Shown one piece after another: positions 34,207 to 42,321 of a stretch of DNA of 44,700 bases. A program made the translations under genes and the position numbers. Origin of the DNA: DATFMP01 sp035266845. GTDB lineage: Bacteria; SAR324; JACQKK01. A model generated the notes under the pieces. That model was given only the letters and a program-made list of their open reading frames with translations, made no database searches and was not told the DNA's origin. Numbering within the stretch: the first letter of the stretch is position 1; each line of letters opens with the position of its first letter. The DNA lies in contig DATFMP010000031.1 in the NCBI GenBank assembly GCA_035266845.1, positions 1 through 44,700 of the forward strand, in the 5' to 3' direction.

Positions 34207-35397
34207 ATGGCCCACGTCGTCGCCGATGCGATCCGCTCCTCGCTGGAGCGCTCGTCCTGGATCCGCAAGATGTTCGAGGAGGGGGCGCAACTCAAGGCCC
34301 AGTACGGCGCCGAGAACGTGTATGACTTTTCGCTGGGCAACCCGATCCTGGAGCCCCCGCCGGAGGTGCAGGAGGCCTTGCGCGACCTGCTGACCAACCC
34401 GGCGCCGGGTCTGCACCGCTATATCCCCAACGCCGGGCTGCCCGAGGTGCGGGCCTACGTGGCCGCCGAGCTGGCCCAGGCCACGGGCCTGCCCTACGAG
34501 GCGCGCCACATCGTGCTCACCTGCGGCGCGGCCGGCGCGGTGAACATTGCCCTCAAGGCCCTGCTCAATCCCGGCGACGAGGTGGTGACGTTCACGCCGT
34601 ATTTCGTGGAGTACGACTTCTACGCCGCCAACCACGGCGGCAGGCTGGTGCGCGCGGAGACGGACGCGGACTTCCAGATCGACCTGGAGGCCCTGGACCG
34701 CGTGGTGACGGAACGCACACGCGTGCTGTTCATCAACTCGCCCAACAATCCCACGGGGGTGATCTATCCCGAGGCCAGCCTGCGGGCCCTGGCGGATTAC
34801 CTGAACACTGCGGCCAAGCGCTTCGGACGGCCGATCTTCCTGATGGCCGACGAGCCCTACCGCAAGCTGGTGTTCGACGGCAACACGGTGCCCTGGCTGC
34901 CCCCGCTCTATGACCATACGCTGGTCATCACGTCATATTCGAAGGACCTGGGGCTGGCCGGCGAGCGCATCGGCTATGTGGCCGTGCACCCCCATGCGGT
35001 GGAAGCCGGGCCGCTGATGGATGCGCTGGTACTTGCCAACCGCATTCTGGGCTTCGTGAACGCCCCGGCGCTGATCCAGCGCGTGCTGCCGCTGGTGGGC
35101 GGGGCTACGGTGGACGTGGCCTACTACCAACGCATGCGCGACCGCATGCTGGCGCCCCTGCGGGAGATGGGCTACGAGGTCGTCACGCCCGGCGGCGCAT
35201 TCTACCTGTTCCCCAAGTCCCCCATCGCCGACGACGTCGCATTCGTCCGTGCCGCCCAGGCCGAGCGCCTGCTGCTGGTGCCCGGCAGCGGGTTCGGGCG
35301 CGCGGGCTACTTCCGCATCTCGCTGGCCGTTACGGAAGACGTGATCGAGCGATCCCTGCCCGTCTTCGAGAAGGTGCTCAAGCAGGTGCGGGGGTAG
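34207..35397 (+). CDS. Class I/II PLP-dependent aminotransferase (aspartate aminotransferase family)
   Basis: A 396-residue fold-type I aminotransferase. The PLP lysine is Lys246 in ITSYSKDLGLAGERIGY; Asn181 (NSPNNPTG), Asp215 (LMADEPY) and the C-terminal arginine in YFRISLAV hold the cofactor and substrate carboxylate. The N-terminus YDFSLGNPILEPP and LHRYIPNAGLPEVR is the class I pattern. This group was often annotated as aspartate or aromatic aminotransferase; its amino acid preference cannot be read. The ATG at 34207 follows GGGAGA at good distance. It is divergent from the diiron protein and just upstream of the HicBA module. Confidence 0.92.
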   Translation: MAHVVADAIRSSLERSSWIRKMFEEGAQLKAQYGAENVYDFSLGNPILEPPPEVQEALRDLLTNPAPGLHRYIPNAGLPEVRAYVAAELAQATGLPYEARHIVLTCGAAGAVNIALKALLNPGDEVVTFTPYFVEYDFYAANHGGRLVRAETDADFQIDLEALDRVVTERTRVLFINSPNNPTGVIYPEASLRALADYLNTAAKRFGRPIFLMADEPYRKLVFDGNTVPWLPPLYDHTLVITSYSKDLGLAGERIGYVAVHPHAVEAGPLMDALVLANRILGFVNAPALIQRVLPLVGGATVDVAYYQRMRDRMLAPLREMGYEVVTPGGAFYLFPKSPIADDVAFVRAAQAERLLLVPGSGFGRAGYFRISLAVTEDVIERSLPVFEKVLKQVRG

Positions 35398-35433
35398 GGG
35401 GGCACAGATTCGGGCAGCGACATCGTAAGCGCA

Positions 35434-35439
35434 TTGACA
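35434..35439 (+). promoter_or_regulatory. Consensus -35 box TTGACA upstream of hicBA
   Basis: A perfect TTGACA lies 65 nt before the hicB start in a distinctly AT-richer spacer (35398-35504). I found no clear -10 at 16-18 nt (sequence there is CTGTGG-like), so the promoter call is tentative. A TGTTG/CAGCA near-palindrome follows and might be the autoregulatory site. Confidence 0.3.
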
Positions 35440-35504
35440 TATGTTGAGTACAGCATCTGTGGCTTGACCGAATCTCCCGTCAAAAAGCCCAGCAAGAGGC
35501 CTTC

Positions 35505-35729
35505 ATGCAACAGCTCAAGGTAATCGTGGAAAAGCACCCGGACGGTTATGTGGCATATCCGCTTGGGCTGAAGGGCGTTGTCGTGGGGCAGGGCGATACT
35601 TACGAGGAAGCGCTGGCGGACGTGAAATCCGCCATCCGGTTCCACGTCGAGTCCTTCGGCGCGAAGATGTTCGAGTCGGATTCGCCGGTGCTGGAAGCCT
35701 TCGTCGCCGAAACCGGTGTTGCGCTGTAG
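35505..35729 (+). CDS. hicB: HicB-family antitoxin, short form
   Basis: A 74-residue protein with the HicB/UPF0150 partial RNase-H fold: LKVIVEKHPDGYVAYPLGLKG, then GDTYEEALADVKSAIRFHVE. There is no C-terminal helix-turn-helix or ribbon-helix-helix domain, which larger HicB antitoxins use for DNA binding. It should bind and neutralise the toxin encoded immediately downstream (zero-nucleotide gap). The order antitoxin-toxin is opposite to the E. coli hicAB order but common. Base composition here is lower in GC than in the neighbours, in keeping with horizontal movement of such modules. Confidence 0.85.
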   Translation: MQQLKVIVEKHPDGYVAYPLGLKGVVVGQGDTYEEALADVKSAIRFHVESFGAKMFESDSPVLEAFVAETGVAL

Positions 35730-35969
35730 ATGGCGCGATTCCCGGTCGATGCACCCCGCGCACGGGTGATTCGCGCACTTGAGCGGCTTGGATTCCAGTT
35801 GGTGCGCGAGGGCGCTCACCTGTCGTTCGTGCGCGACAATCCCGACGGGACGCGCACGCCTCTCACGCTACCCGGGCATCCGCGCATCAAGGGCTCCACG
35901 CTGCGTACGATCTGCACGCAAGCCGGTATCGCCCGCGAGGACTTCCTCGCAGCATTCGACTCCAATTGA
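35730..35969 (+). CDS. hicA: HicA-family mRNA interferase toxin
   Basis: A 79-residue protein of the HicA/YcfA double-stranded-RNA-binding-like fold. The catalytic histidine is His30 in EGAHLSFV (canonical G-S-H), followed by LPGHPRIKGSTLRTICTQAGI, the typical HicA C-terminal half. HicA cleaves mRNA and tmRNA during stress. The start codon directly follows the hicB stop (TAG-ATG), so the pair is translationally coupled. The stop is 28 nt from the end of the convergent SDR gene. Confidence 0.87.
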   Translation: MARFPVDAPRARVIRALERLGFQLVREGAHLSFVRDNPDGTRTPLTLPGHPRIKGSTLRTICTQAGIAREDFLAAFDSN

Positions 35970-35997
35970 AGCGCCCTTCGGCTATACAGGGTAGGAC

Positions 35998-36741
35998 TCA
36001 GCCGCTGTAATACACCCCGCCGTTCATGTGCACGGTCTGGCCGGTCATGAACTCCGTGCGGGCACAGAGCACGATGGCGTCCGCCACCTCCTCCGCCGTG
36101 CCCTGCCGGCCCAGCGGCACGAGCTTCTTGCGCGCCTCGTTGTCCCGCTTCTCGCCCGTGTGGATGAGCATGGGGGCCACCGCGTTGCAGGTCACGCCCT
36201 CTTTGACCAGCCGCGAGGCGTAGGCGCGGGTGAGCCCCTCCACGCCCGCCTTGGCCGCCGAGTAGTGCAGCCCCATGATGCCGCCGGTGCGCGCCGCGCC
36301 GGAGGAGACGTTCACGATGCGGCCCCAGCGCTGCTGGCGCATGTGGGGCAGGCAGGCCCGCGTCACCAGGAACACGGAGGTCAGGTTCACGGCCATCACC
36401 CGCTCCCAGTCCTCCAGGGTGATGGCATCCAGCTCCTGCGGCTTGGGCCCGCCCGCGTTGTTGATCAGCACATCCACCGGGCCCAGGGCCTTCTGCACGG
36501 CGGCCACCATGGCGTCCACCTGCGCCGGCACGGAGACGTCCGCCTGCACCACGGCCGCGCGGCGGCCCAAAGTCTCCACCTGGCTGCGGGTCTCCTCGGC
36601 CCCGGCGGCGTCCTGGTGATAGCCCAGCGCGACGTCCGCGCCCTCCCGGGCCAGCGCCAGCGCCGTGGCGCGGCCGATGCCGATGCTGGCGCCGGTGACG
36701 AGGGCCACCTTGCCTTGAAATGCGGTGCGGGGGTCGCTCAT
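35998..36741 (-). CDS. Short-chain dehydrogenase/reductase (FabG-like), copy 1
   Basis: A 247-residue classical SDR. TGASIGIG (16-23) binds NAD(P), NNAG is at 94-97, and the catalytic set is Asn119, Ser147, Tyr160 and Lys164. The C-terminus EFMTGQTVHMNGGVYYSG is typical of the family. The oxidoreductase acts on a hydroxy/oxo substrate, perhaps a 3-oxoacyl thioester or a polyol. AGGAG lies before the ATG at 36741. It is a clear tandem paralog of the next gene, with long identical stretches even at DNA level. Confidence 0.92.
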   Translation of the reverse strand: MSDPRTAFQGKVALVTGASIGIGRATALALAREGADVALGYHQDAAGAEETRSQVETLGRRAAVVQADVSVPAQVDAMVAAVQKALGPVDVLINNAGGPKPQELDAITLEDWERVMAVNLTSVFLVTRACLPHMRQQRWGRIVNVSSGAARTGGIMGLHYSAAKAGVEGLTRAYASRLVKEGVTCNAVAPMLIHTGEKRDNEARKKLVPLGRQGTAEEVADAIVLCARTEFMTGQTVHMNGGVYYSG

Positions 36742-36804
36742 GCGCGGGCTCCTGGGTCGCTTGAGGGTTGCTCGGACAGTCCGGGTGTGGGTGCGGCCGG
36801 TTCG

Positions 36805-37533
36805 CTAGCGGTAGTACAGGCCGCCATTGAGGTGAACGGTCTGGCCGGTCATGAACTCCGTGCCGGCGCACACGACGATGGCCTCTGCGCACTCCTCGCT
36901 GGTGCCCATACGGCCCATGGGGATACGCAGGGCGCTGGCCTCGGGGTCGCGGGTCATGTCCGTGTGGATCAACGCGGGCGCCACCACGTTGCAGGTGATG
37001 CCCTCCCGCACCAAGCGCGAGGCGTAGGCGCGCGTCATGCCGTCCATCGCCGCCTTGGTGGCCGTGTAGTGGATGCCCACCGACCCGCCGGTCTGCGCAG
37101 CGCCGGAGGAGACGTTGACGATGCGGCCCCAGCGCTGCCGGCGCATGTGTGGCAGGCAGGCCTGTGTGACCAGCCAGGCAGAGGTGAGGTTGACCGCCAG
37201 CGTGCGCTCCCAGTCCTCCACGGTCAGGTCGTCCAGGCCCCGGTAGTGCGCCTGCCCGGCATTGTTCACGAGGATGTCCACCGGCCCCAGCGCGCGGGTC
37301 ACCTCGGCCACCAGGGCCTCCACCTGCGGCGGCTCGGAGACATCCGCCTGCACGACAGCGGCGCGACGCCCGAGCGCGGCCACCTGGGCCCGCACGGCCT
37401 CGGCGCTGGCGGCGTCCGCCCGGTAGTTGATGGCCACGTCCGCCCCATGGCGAGCCAGGGCCACGGCGGCGACCGCGCCGATGCCGCGGCTGCCGCCGGT
37501 GACCAGTGCGATGCGTCCGGTGAAGTCGATCAT
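36805..37533 (-). CDS. Short-chain dehydrogenase/reductase (FabG-like), copy 2
   Basis: A 242-residue classical SDR with TGGSRGIG (12-19), Asn115, Ser143, Tyr156 and Lys160 all in place. RWGRIVNVSSGAAQTGG and EFMTGQTVHLNGGLYY are almost identical to copy 1, so both arose by recent duplication. Differences cluster in the substrate-side segments (GQAHYRGLDDL versus GPKPQELDAI, and HTDMTRDPEASAL versus HTGEKRDNEARKK), suggesting altered substrates or partners. The start at 37533 begins directly with the fold; an ATG at 37593 would add 20 residues. 63 nt separate it from copy 1. Confidence 0.92.
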   Translation of the reverse strand: MIDFTGRIALVTGGSRGIGAVAAVALARHGADVAINYRADAASAEAVRAQVAALGRRAAVVQADVSEPPQVEALVAEVTRALGPVDILVNNAGQAHYRGLDDLTVEDWERTLAVNLTSAWLVTQACLPHMRRQRWGRIVNVSSGAAQTGGSVGIHYTATKAAMDGMTRAYASRLVREGITCNVVAPALIHTDMTRDPEASALRIPMGRMGTSEECAEAIVVCAGTEFMTGQTVHLNGGLYYR

Positions 37534-37711
37534 GGAGGGATTAGACGTCGCCGTTGCCACAGAATCAAGCGGCATCTGCGCACGGCCAGCCATCCGTGGC
37601 TCGATCTCCCACGCGGGTCGGCCGTGGGGAAGGCGTAGCGGCGGACGGCACTCCCCGGTATCGCGCTCAAGCGGCCTGCTGCACGGCCCGGCGCCGGACG
37701 GAAGGCGACCG

Positions 37712-39514
37712 CTACTCGCCCAGCCGCAGCACCGCCATGAAGGCTTCCTGGGGCACTTCGACGCTGCCTACCTGTTTCATGCGCTTCTTGCCCTCTTTCT
37801 GCTTTTCGAGCAGCTTGCGCTTGCGGGTGATGTCCCCGCCGTAGCACTTGGCGGTAACGTTCTTGCGCAGCGCGCTCACGGTCTCGCGGGCGACGACCTT
37901 GTTGCCGATGGCGGCCTGGATGGCCACTTCGAAGAGTTGGCGAGGGATGTGCTTGCGGAGCTTGGAAACCAGCTCGCGGCCGCGCTGGGAAGCCTTTTCG
38001 CGCGGGACGATCATGGAGAGCGCGTCCACCGGCTCGCCATTGAGCAGGATGTCCAACTTCACCATGTCGCCGGGCCGGAAGCCGATGGGCTCGTAATCGA
38101 ACGAGCCGTAGCCCTTGGTGGCGGACTTCAGCTTGTCGTAGAAGTCCACGATGATCTCATTGAGCGGGAACTCGTATTCCAGCATCACGCGGCGCCCGCC
38201 CGGGTACTGCATGCCCACCTGCACGCCACGCCGCTCCTGGGCGATCTGCATGATGGCGCCGATGAATTCCTGCGGCACGAGCACCGTGCCCTTGATGTAC
38301 GGCTCGGCGATGTGGTCCACACGGGTGGGGTCGGGCAGCTTGTTGGGATTGTCCACCTGCAGCACGTCGCCGTTGTTCAGGTGCACCTCGTACACCACCG
38401 TGGGCGCGGTGGTGATCAGGTCGATCCCCATTTCCCGCTCCAGCCGCTCCTGCACGATCTCCATGTGCAGCAGGCCCAGGAACTTGCAGCGGAAGCCATA
38501 GCCCAGGGCCATGGACGTCTCCGGCTCGAACTGCAGCGCCGCATCGTTCAGCGACAGCTTTTCCAGGGCCGTTTTGAGGTGCTCGAACTCCTCGCCGTTG
38601 GCGGGGTAGAGCCCGCTGAAGACCATCGGCTTGAGCCGCGTGTAGCCGGGCAGCGGCGTAGCGGTGGGACGATCGCGGTGCGTGACCGTGTCCCCCACGC
38701 GGGCATGCTGGATGTCCTTGATGGCCGCCGAGAGAAAGCCCACCTCGCCCGCGGAGAGGCTGTCCACCTCCCGCTTGGCGGGCGTGAACTTGCCCAGCGT
38801 GGCCACCTCGAAGGTGCGCCCGGTGGCCATGAAGCGGATCGCATCACCCACGCGCACCGTACCGTTCATGATGCGCAGGTTCACCACCACGCCCAGGTAG
38901 CTGTCGAACCAAGCGTCGTACACCAGCGCCTGCAGGGGCGCTTCCAGATCACCCTTGGGAGGCGGGACGCGACGCACCACCTGCTCCAGGATCTCGTCGA
39001 TGCCGATGCCCACCTTGGCGCTGGCCCGCACGGCGTCGTGCGCGTCCAGGCCGATCACCTGCTCGATCTCCTCCACCACGCGCTCGGGCTCGGCGCTGGG
39101 CAGGTCGATCTTGTTCAGCACGGGCACGATCTCCAGGTCCTGATCCAGCGCCATGTAGACGTTGGCCAGGGTTTGGGCCTCCACACCCTGGGAGGCATCC
39201 ACGACGAGGATCGCGCCCTCGCACGCGGCCAGCGAGCGCGAGACTTCGTAGGTGAAGTCCACGTGGCCGGGCGTGTCGATGAGGTTGAGCAGGTAGTTTT
39301 GCCCATCGCGCGCCTTGTAGTTCAGGCACACGCTCTGGGCCTTGATGGTGATGCCGCGCTCGCGCTCAAGCTCCAGCGTGTCGAGCACCTGGTCGTCCAT
39401 TTCCCGCTTGCTCAGGCCGCCTGTGATCTCGATCAGGCGGTCTGCCAGGGTGGACTTCCCGTGGTCGATGTGAGCGATGATGGAGAAGTTTCGGATGCGT
39501 TCGCGAGGAAACAA
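37712..39514 (-). CDS. lepA: Elongation factor 4 (LepA), predicted TTG start
   Basis: A ribosome-dependent GTPase that acts on stalled or mistranslocated ribosomes. P-loop AHIDHGKST (14-22), switch segment ERGITIKAQ, DTPGHVD and NKIDLP are intact; the C-terminal LepA-specific domain ends with KKRMKQVGSVEVPQEAF. Starting at TTG 39514 (AGGA six nt upstream) gives 600 residues, the usual family length, beginning just before RIRNFSIIAHIDHGK. The open frame reaches a GTG at 39601, which would add 29 residues unlike LepA and cover a palindrome; I prefer the TTG. It faces away from the RNB-domain gene. No signal peptidase gene follows, unlike in enterobacteria. Confidence 0.95.
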   Translation of the reverse strand: MFPRERIRNFSIIAHIDHGKSTLADRLIEITGGLSKREMDDQVLDTLELERERGITIKAQSVCLNYKARDGQNYLLNLIDTPGHVDFTYEVSRSLAACEGAILVVDASQGVEAQTLANVYMALDQDLEIVPVLNKIDLPSAEPERVVEEIEQVIGLDAHDAVRASAKVGIGIDEILEQVVRRVPPPKGDLEAPLQALVYDAWFDSYLGVVVNLRIMNGTVRVGDAIRFMATGRTFEVATLGKFTPAKREVDSLSAGEVGFLSAAIKDIQHARVGDTVTHRDRPTATPLPGYTRLKPMVFSGLYPANGEEFEHLKTALEKLSLNDAALQFEPETSMALGYGFRCKFLGLLHMEIVQERLEREMGIDLITTAPTVVYEVHLNNGDVLQVDNPNKLPDPTRVDHIAEPYIKGTVLVPQEFIGAIMQIAQERRGVQVGMQYPGGRRVMLEYEFPLNEIIVDFYDKLKSATKGYGSFDYEPIGFRPGDMVKLDILLNGEPVDALSMIVPREKASQRGRELVSKLRKHIPRQLFEVAIQAAIGNKVVARETVSALRKNVTAKCYGGDITRKRKLLEKQKEGKKRMKQVGSVEVPQEAFMAVLRLGE

Positions 39515-39579
39515 GGGCCGTCCTGACTCCGGGCTGCGGGGGAAAACGCGGTTGCCTGCGACCGCACTCCCATGCGATT

Positions 39580-39594
39580 CTGATAGCTTATCAG
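39580..39594. promoter_or_regulatory. 15-bp palindrome CTGATA-GCT-TATCAG
   Basis: Perfect 6-bp arms flank a 3-nt centre in the 180-nt divergent spacer between lepA and the ribonuclease gene. It is AT-richer than its surroundings and overlaps the likely lepA promoter area. A dimeric regulator site or part of a -10 element is possible. Confidence 0.4.
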
Positions 39595-39694
39595 CTTCCA
39601 CCGAACCGGGGAAGGGCCGGTCGGCACGCCCGACCGCCCGCGGGGCGCCTCACGGCGCCAGCCACCCGGATCCTGCCGCCCAGCACCGGCCGCC

Positions 39695-41641
39695 ATGCGA
39701 CCCCGCTACTGCTGCTTCTACCTGCACCAGCGCCTCCACTTGGGCTGGCAGCGGGCGGAGTCGGGCGGGTATGTACAGCTCGTGCTGCCCGATGGCGAGG
39801 TGGTGCGCCAGCAAACCGCCAACATGCTCTACTGCTGGACAGGCGCTCCCGCCGCGGACGATTCCGCCGCAGTGGCGCAGTTGGACGACTTCGAGCGGCA
39901 ATTCGACGCACAGGGCCCCCGTGTGGATGCGCTGTACGCGGACATGCCCCCCGGCGAGCCTGTGCCCTTCGAGCGGTTGGCTCAGCGTACACTGGAGCCG
40001 GAGGAGAACGGCTGGGCGCGCGGTCTGCTGTTTGCCGCGCTGCTGGCCGACAAGCAGCGCTTCCGCTTCAGCGCCGGGGCCTTCACCGCCCGCAGCGCCG
40101 AGGAGGTGGCCGAGCGCATCGAGCGTGATCAGCGCCGCGCAACAGAGGAGGCCTGGGTGGCCAAGGTCGCACGCTGGCGCAAGATGCTGGAGGCCGGCGA
40201 ATGGGCGGACGACAGTGCCGACGGGCGCGAGTTCCTGGCGCAGCTGCAATCCCTGCTGGCCCTGGAGCGCCGCTCGCCCCACTGGGCTCTGATCTCCCGG
40301 CCGCTCGGCCTGCACAACCTGCACATCCTGGATATCGCCCAGCGGCTGAAGAGCTGGCTGGAGATCGCACACGCCTGGCCGGACTGGCCGGCGATCTGGC
40401 TGCAGTGGGCCGAGGTTCCGCCAGTCTTCGCTCCGGCGCTACAGGTCGCCGCGCAGCCGCTCGCCCAGGCGCCCCTGAGGCGCGACAAGCGGCGCGACTA
40501 TACGGCCGCGGAGGCCTACACCATCGACAGCGAAGGCACGCAGGACTACGACGACGGGTTTTCGATCCTCGAGGCGGACGACGAGGGCCTCACCATCGCC
40601 ATGCACATCGCCGAGCCCGACCCCGCCCTGGAGCCCGGACACCCGCTCTTCGACGAGGCCGTGCGCCGCATGGCCTCGGTGTACACGCTGGAAGGCATCT
40701 TCCCCATGCTCCCCGAGAGCCTCAGCACCGGCCGCTTCTCGCTGGTGGCCGGGGCCGATCGCGAGGCCGTCACCTTCGTGCTGCGCATCGAGGAAGCCGG
40801 TGCGCACCTGCTGGAGGTGCAGCGCAGCCTGGTGCGCGTCACCCGCAACCTGGACTACGGCGCCGGGCAGACCCTGCTCGATGAACAGCCGGATACGTGG
40901 GGGCACCTGGCACTCCTCTGCGCAGGACTGGCAGACATCCGCGCCGCCCAGGGCGCCGTGATCATGGAGCGGCGCGAGGTCGTGCTGGACATCTCCGACC
41001 CCCGCCACATCCGCTTGTCTCAGGTTGTGCGCAGCGGGCCCGTCTATCAGTTGGTGGAGGAACTGGCGATCCTGCACAACCGCGAGGCCGGCCGTTACTG
41101 CCGCGACCACCGGCTGCCCGGCATCTACCGCGTGCAGCCGCCCCCGCGCCGCAGCGTGGATGGCGACGGCAGCGAAATGCACATGGCCGCCCGCTTCTCC
41201 ACGCGCGGCGGCGGCCACGCAGGGCTCGCCTGCGACCGCTACATCCAGACCACCTCGCCCATCCGGCGCCTGCCCGATCTGGTGATGCAGCGGCAGATTG
41301 CCCTCCACGCCACCGAGGGGCGCACCTCGTTCGCGGAGCGCTCCCTGCTGGAGGAATGGGCCGAGCGTGCGGATTCCCGCTTGGCCACCTACGACGAGGT
41401 CACTCGGCGCATCGCCGGCGACTGGAAGCGGCGCTACCTGCTGCAGCACCCCAAGCGCATCTACGAGGGGGTGGCCCGCCGCCCGCGGGACGACATGCAC
41501 GGCCGGGTGTGGCTGGAACCGCTGCACCTGCTGGCTCAGGCCGTGCTACCCACCGGTGTGCGCGATGGCGAGCCCGTGCGCGTGCGGGTCGAATCCGTGG
41601 ATCGCGATCACCAGGCCGTCTGGGTCACCTGCGTGGAGTGA
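39695..41641 (+). CDS. RNB-domain exoribonuclease (RNase II/R family)
   Basis: A 648-residue protein. The central RNB domain (from about residue 270) carries the magnesium-binding aspartates Asp278, Asp284, Asp286 and Asp287 in TIDSEGTQDYDD, with the same spacing as in RNase II. TTSPIRRLPDLVMQRQI is the conserved segment containing the catalytic arginine region. The first 270 residues replace the usual cold-shock domains with sequence I do not recognise (rich in Trp, Gln and Glu), and the C-terminal S1 domain is short. Related proteins occur in cyanobacteria and plastids. It hydrolyses RNA 3' to 5'. It is divergent from lepA. Confidence 0.9.
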   Translation: MRPRYCCFYLHQRLHLGWQRAESGGYVQLVLPDGEVVRQQTANMLYCWTGAPAADDSAAVAQLDDFERQFDAQGPRVDALYADMPPGEPVPFERLAQRTLEPEENGWARGLLFAALLADKQRFRFSAGAFTARSAEEVAERIERDQRRATEEAWVAKVARWRKMLEAGEWADDSADGREFLAQLQSLLALERRSPHWALISRPLGLHNLHILDIAQRLKSWLEIAHAWPDWPAIWLQWAEVPPVFAPALQVAAQPLAQAPLRRDKRRDYTAAEAYTIDSEGTQDYDDGFSILEADDEGLTIAMHIAEPDPALEPGHPLFDEAVRRMASVYTLEGIFPMLPESLSTGRFSLVAGADREAVTFVLRIEEAGAHLLEVQRSLVRVTRNLDYGAGQTLLDEQPDTWGHLALLCAGLADIRAAQGAVIMERREVVLDISDPRHIRLSQVVRSGPVYQLVEELAILHNREAGRYCRDHRLPGIYRVQPPPRRSVDGDGSEMHMAARFSTRGGGHAGLACDRYIQTTSPIRRLPDLVMQRQIALHATEGRTSFAERSLLEEWAERADSRLATYDEVTRRIAGDWKRRYLLQHPKRIYEGVARRPRDDMHGRVWLEPLHLLAQAVLPTGVRDGEPVRVRVESVDRDHQAVWVTCVE

Positions 41642-41667
41642 CGCGGCGGCGGGCGAGGACTCCACAC

Positions 41668-42114
41668 TCAGTCCCCCTCACCCAGCAGCTTCTGCACCCC
41701 CTGCTGCAATTGCTGCCAGCTCTGCCGCAGGTGTGGCTCGGCGGCTTCCCAGGCCTGACCCGTGTGCTCGCGGGCCTGCTCCAGCAGGCGCTGGGTCTCC
41801 GCACGCAATTCCTCCAGGTGCTCGCGCTGGTCATCCAAGGATTGGCGCGCCTGATCGCTCAGGGTATCCGCCTGCGCCTGTAGGCGCTGCAGATCGTCCT
41901 GCAGCCGCTGCACCTGCTGCTCGAGTTGTGCGATGAACGCCCCCCGGTCGCCGGCAGCCGCGCTCTGGCCCGGAGCGCCGGCGCCGTATGCGTACCACGC
42001 CAGTCCGACCACCAGCGCGATCGCCAGCAGCGTGACCAGCCAGCCCAGCACGCGGGGCGAGCCGCGGCGGATGCGCAGGCGAACGGGCTCCGGCATACGG
42101 ATACGGGTCGCCAT
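41668..42114 (-). CDS. Small membrane-anchored coiled-coil protein
   Basis: A 148-residue protein of unknown function. A basic N-terminus (VRLRIRRGSPRV) is followed by one membrane helix (about residues 22-43, LGWLVTLLAIALVVGLAWYA) and then by a long glutamine/leucine heptad region (59-145, LEQQVQRLQDDLQRLQAQ...) predicted as coiled coil. It is probably an inner-membrane protein with its coiled coil outside or in the cytoplasm; positive-inside rule favours periplasmic C-terminus. GGGAGG is 6 nt before the ATG. The reading frame stays open far upstream only as an antisense artefact of the next gene. Confidence 0.75.
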   Translation of the reverse strand: MATRIRMPEPVRLRIRRGSPRVLGWLVTLLAIALVVGLAWYAYGAGAPGQSAAAGDRGAFIAQLEQQVQRLQDDLQRLQAQADTLSDQARQSLDDQREHLEELRAETQRLLEQAREHTGQAWEAAEPHLRQSWQQLQQGVQKLLGEGD

Positions 42115-42321
42115 GGAAAGCCTCCCTGCGGGTTCGTGACGATACCCCAGTCTACCATCTCCCAGCGGGCGCGCGCAGGGTGAGCGCGCACTCAGGCGTG
42201 TGCGCCCAACCTTGCCACGCCCCCGGCGCGCATTGACAGTGGCTTCGGGCTGCCCATAGGCTTGCGCATCGGCCGGATCCAGCCGGCACCCAGGCTCCCA
42301 GTTCCAACGCGAGGACGCGCC

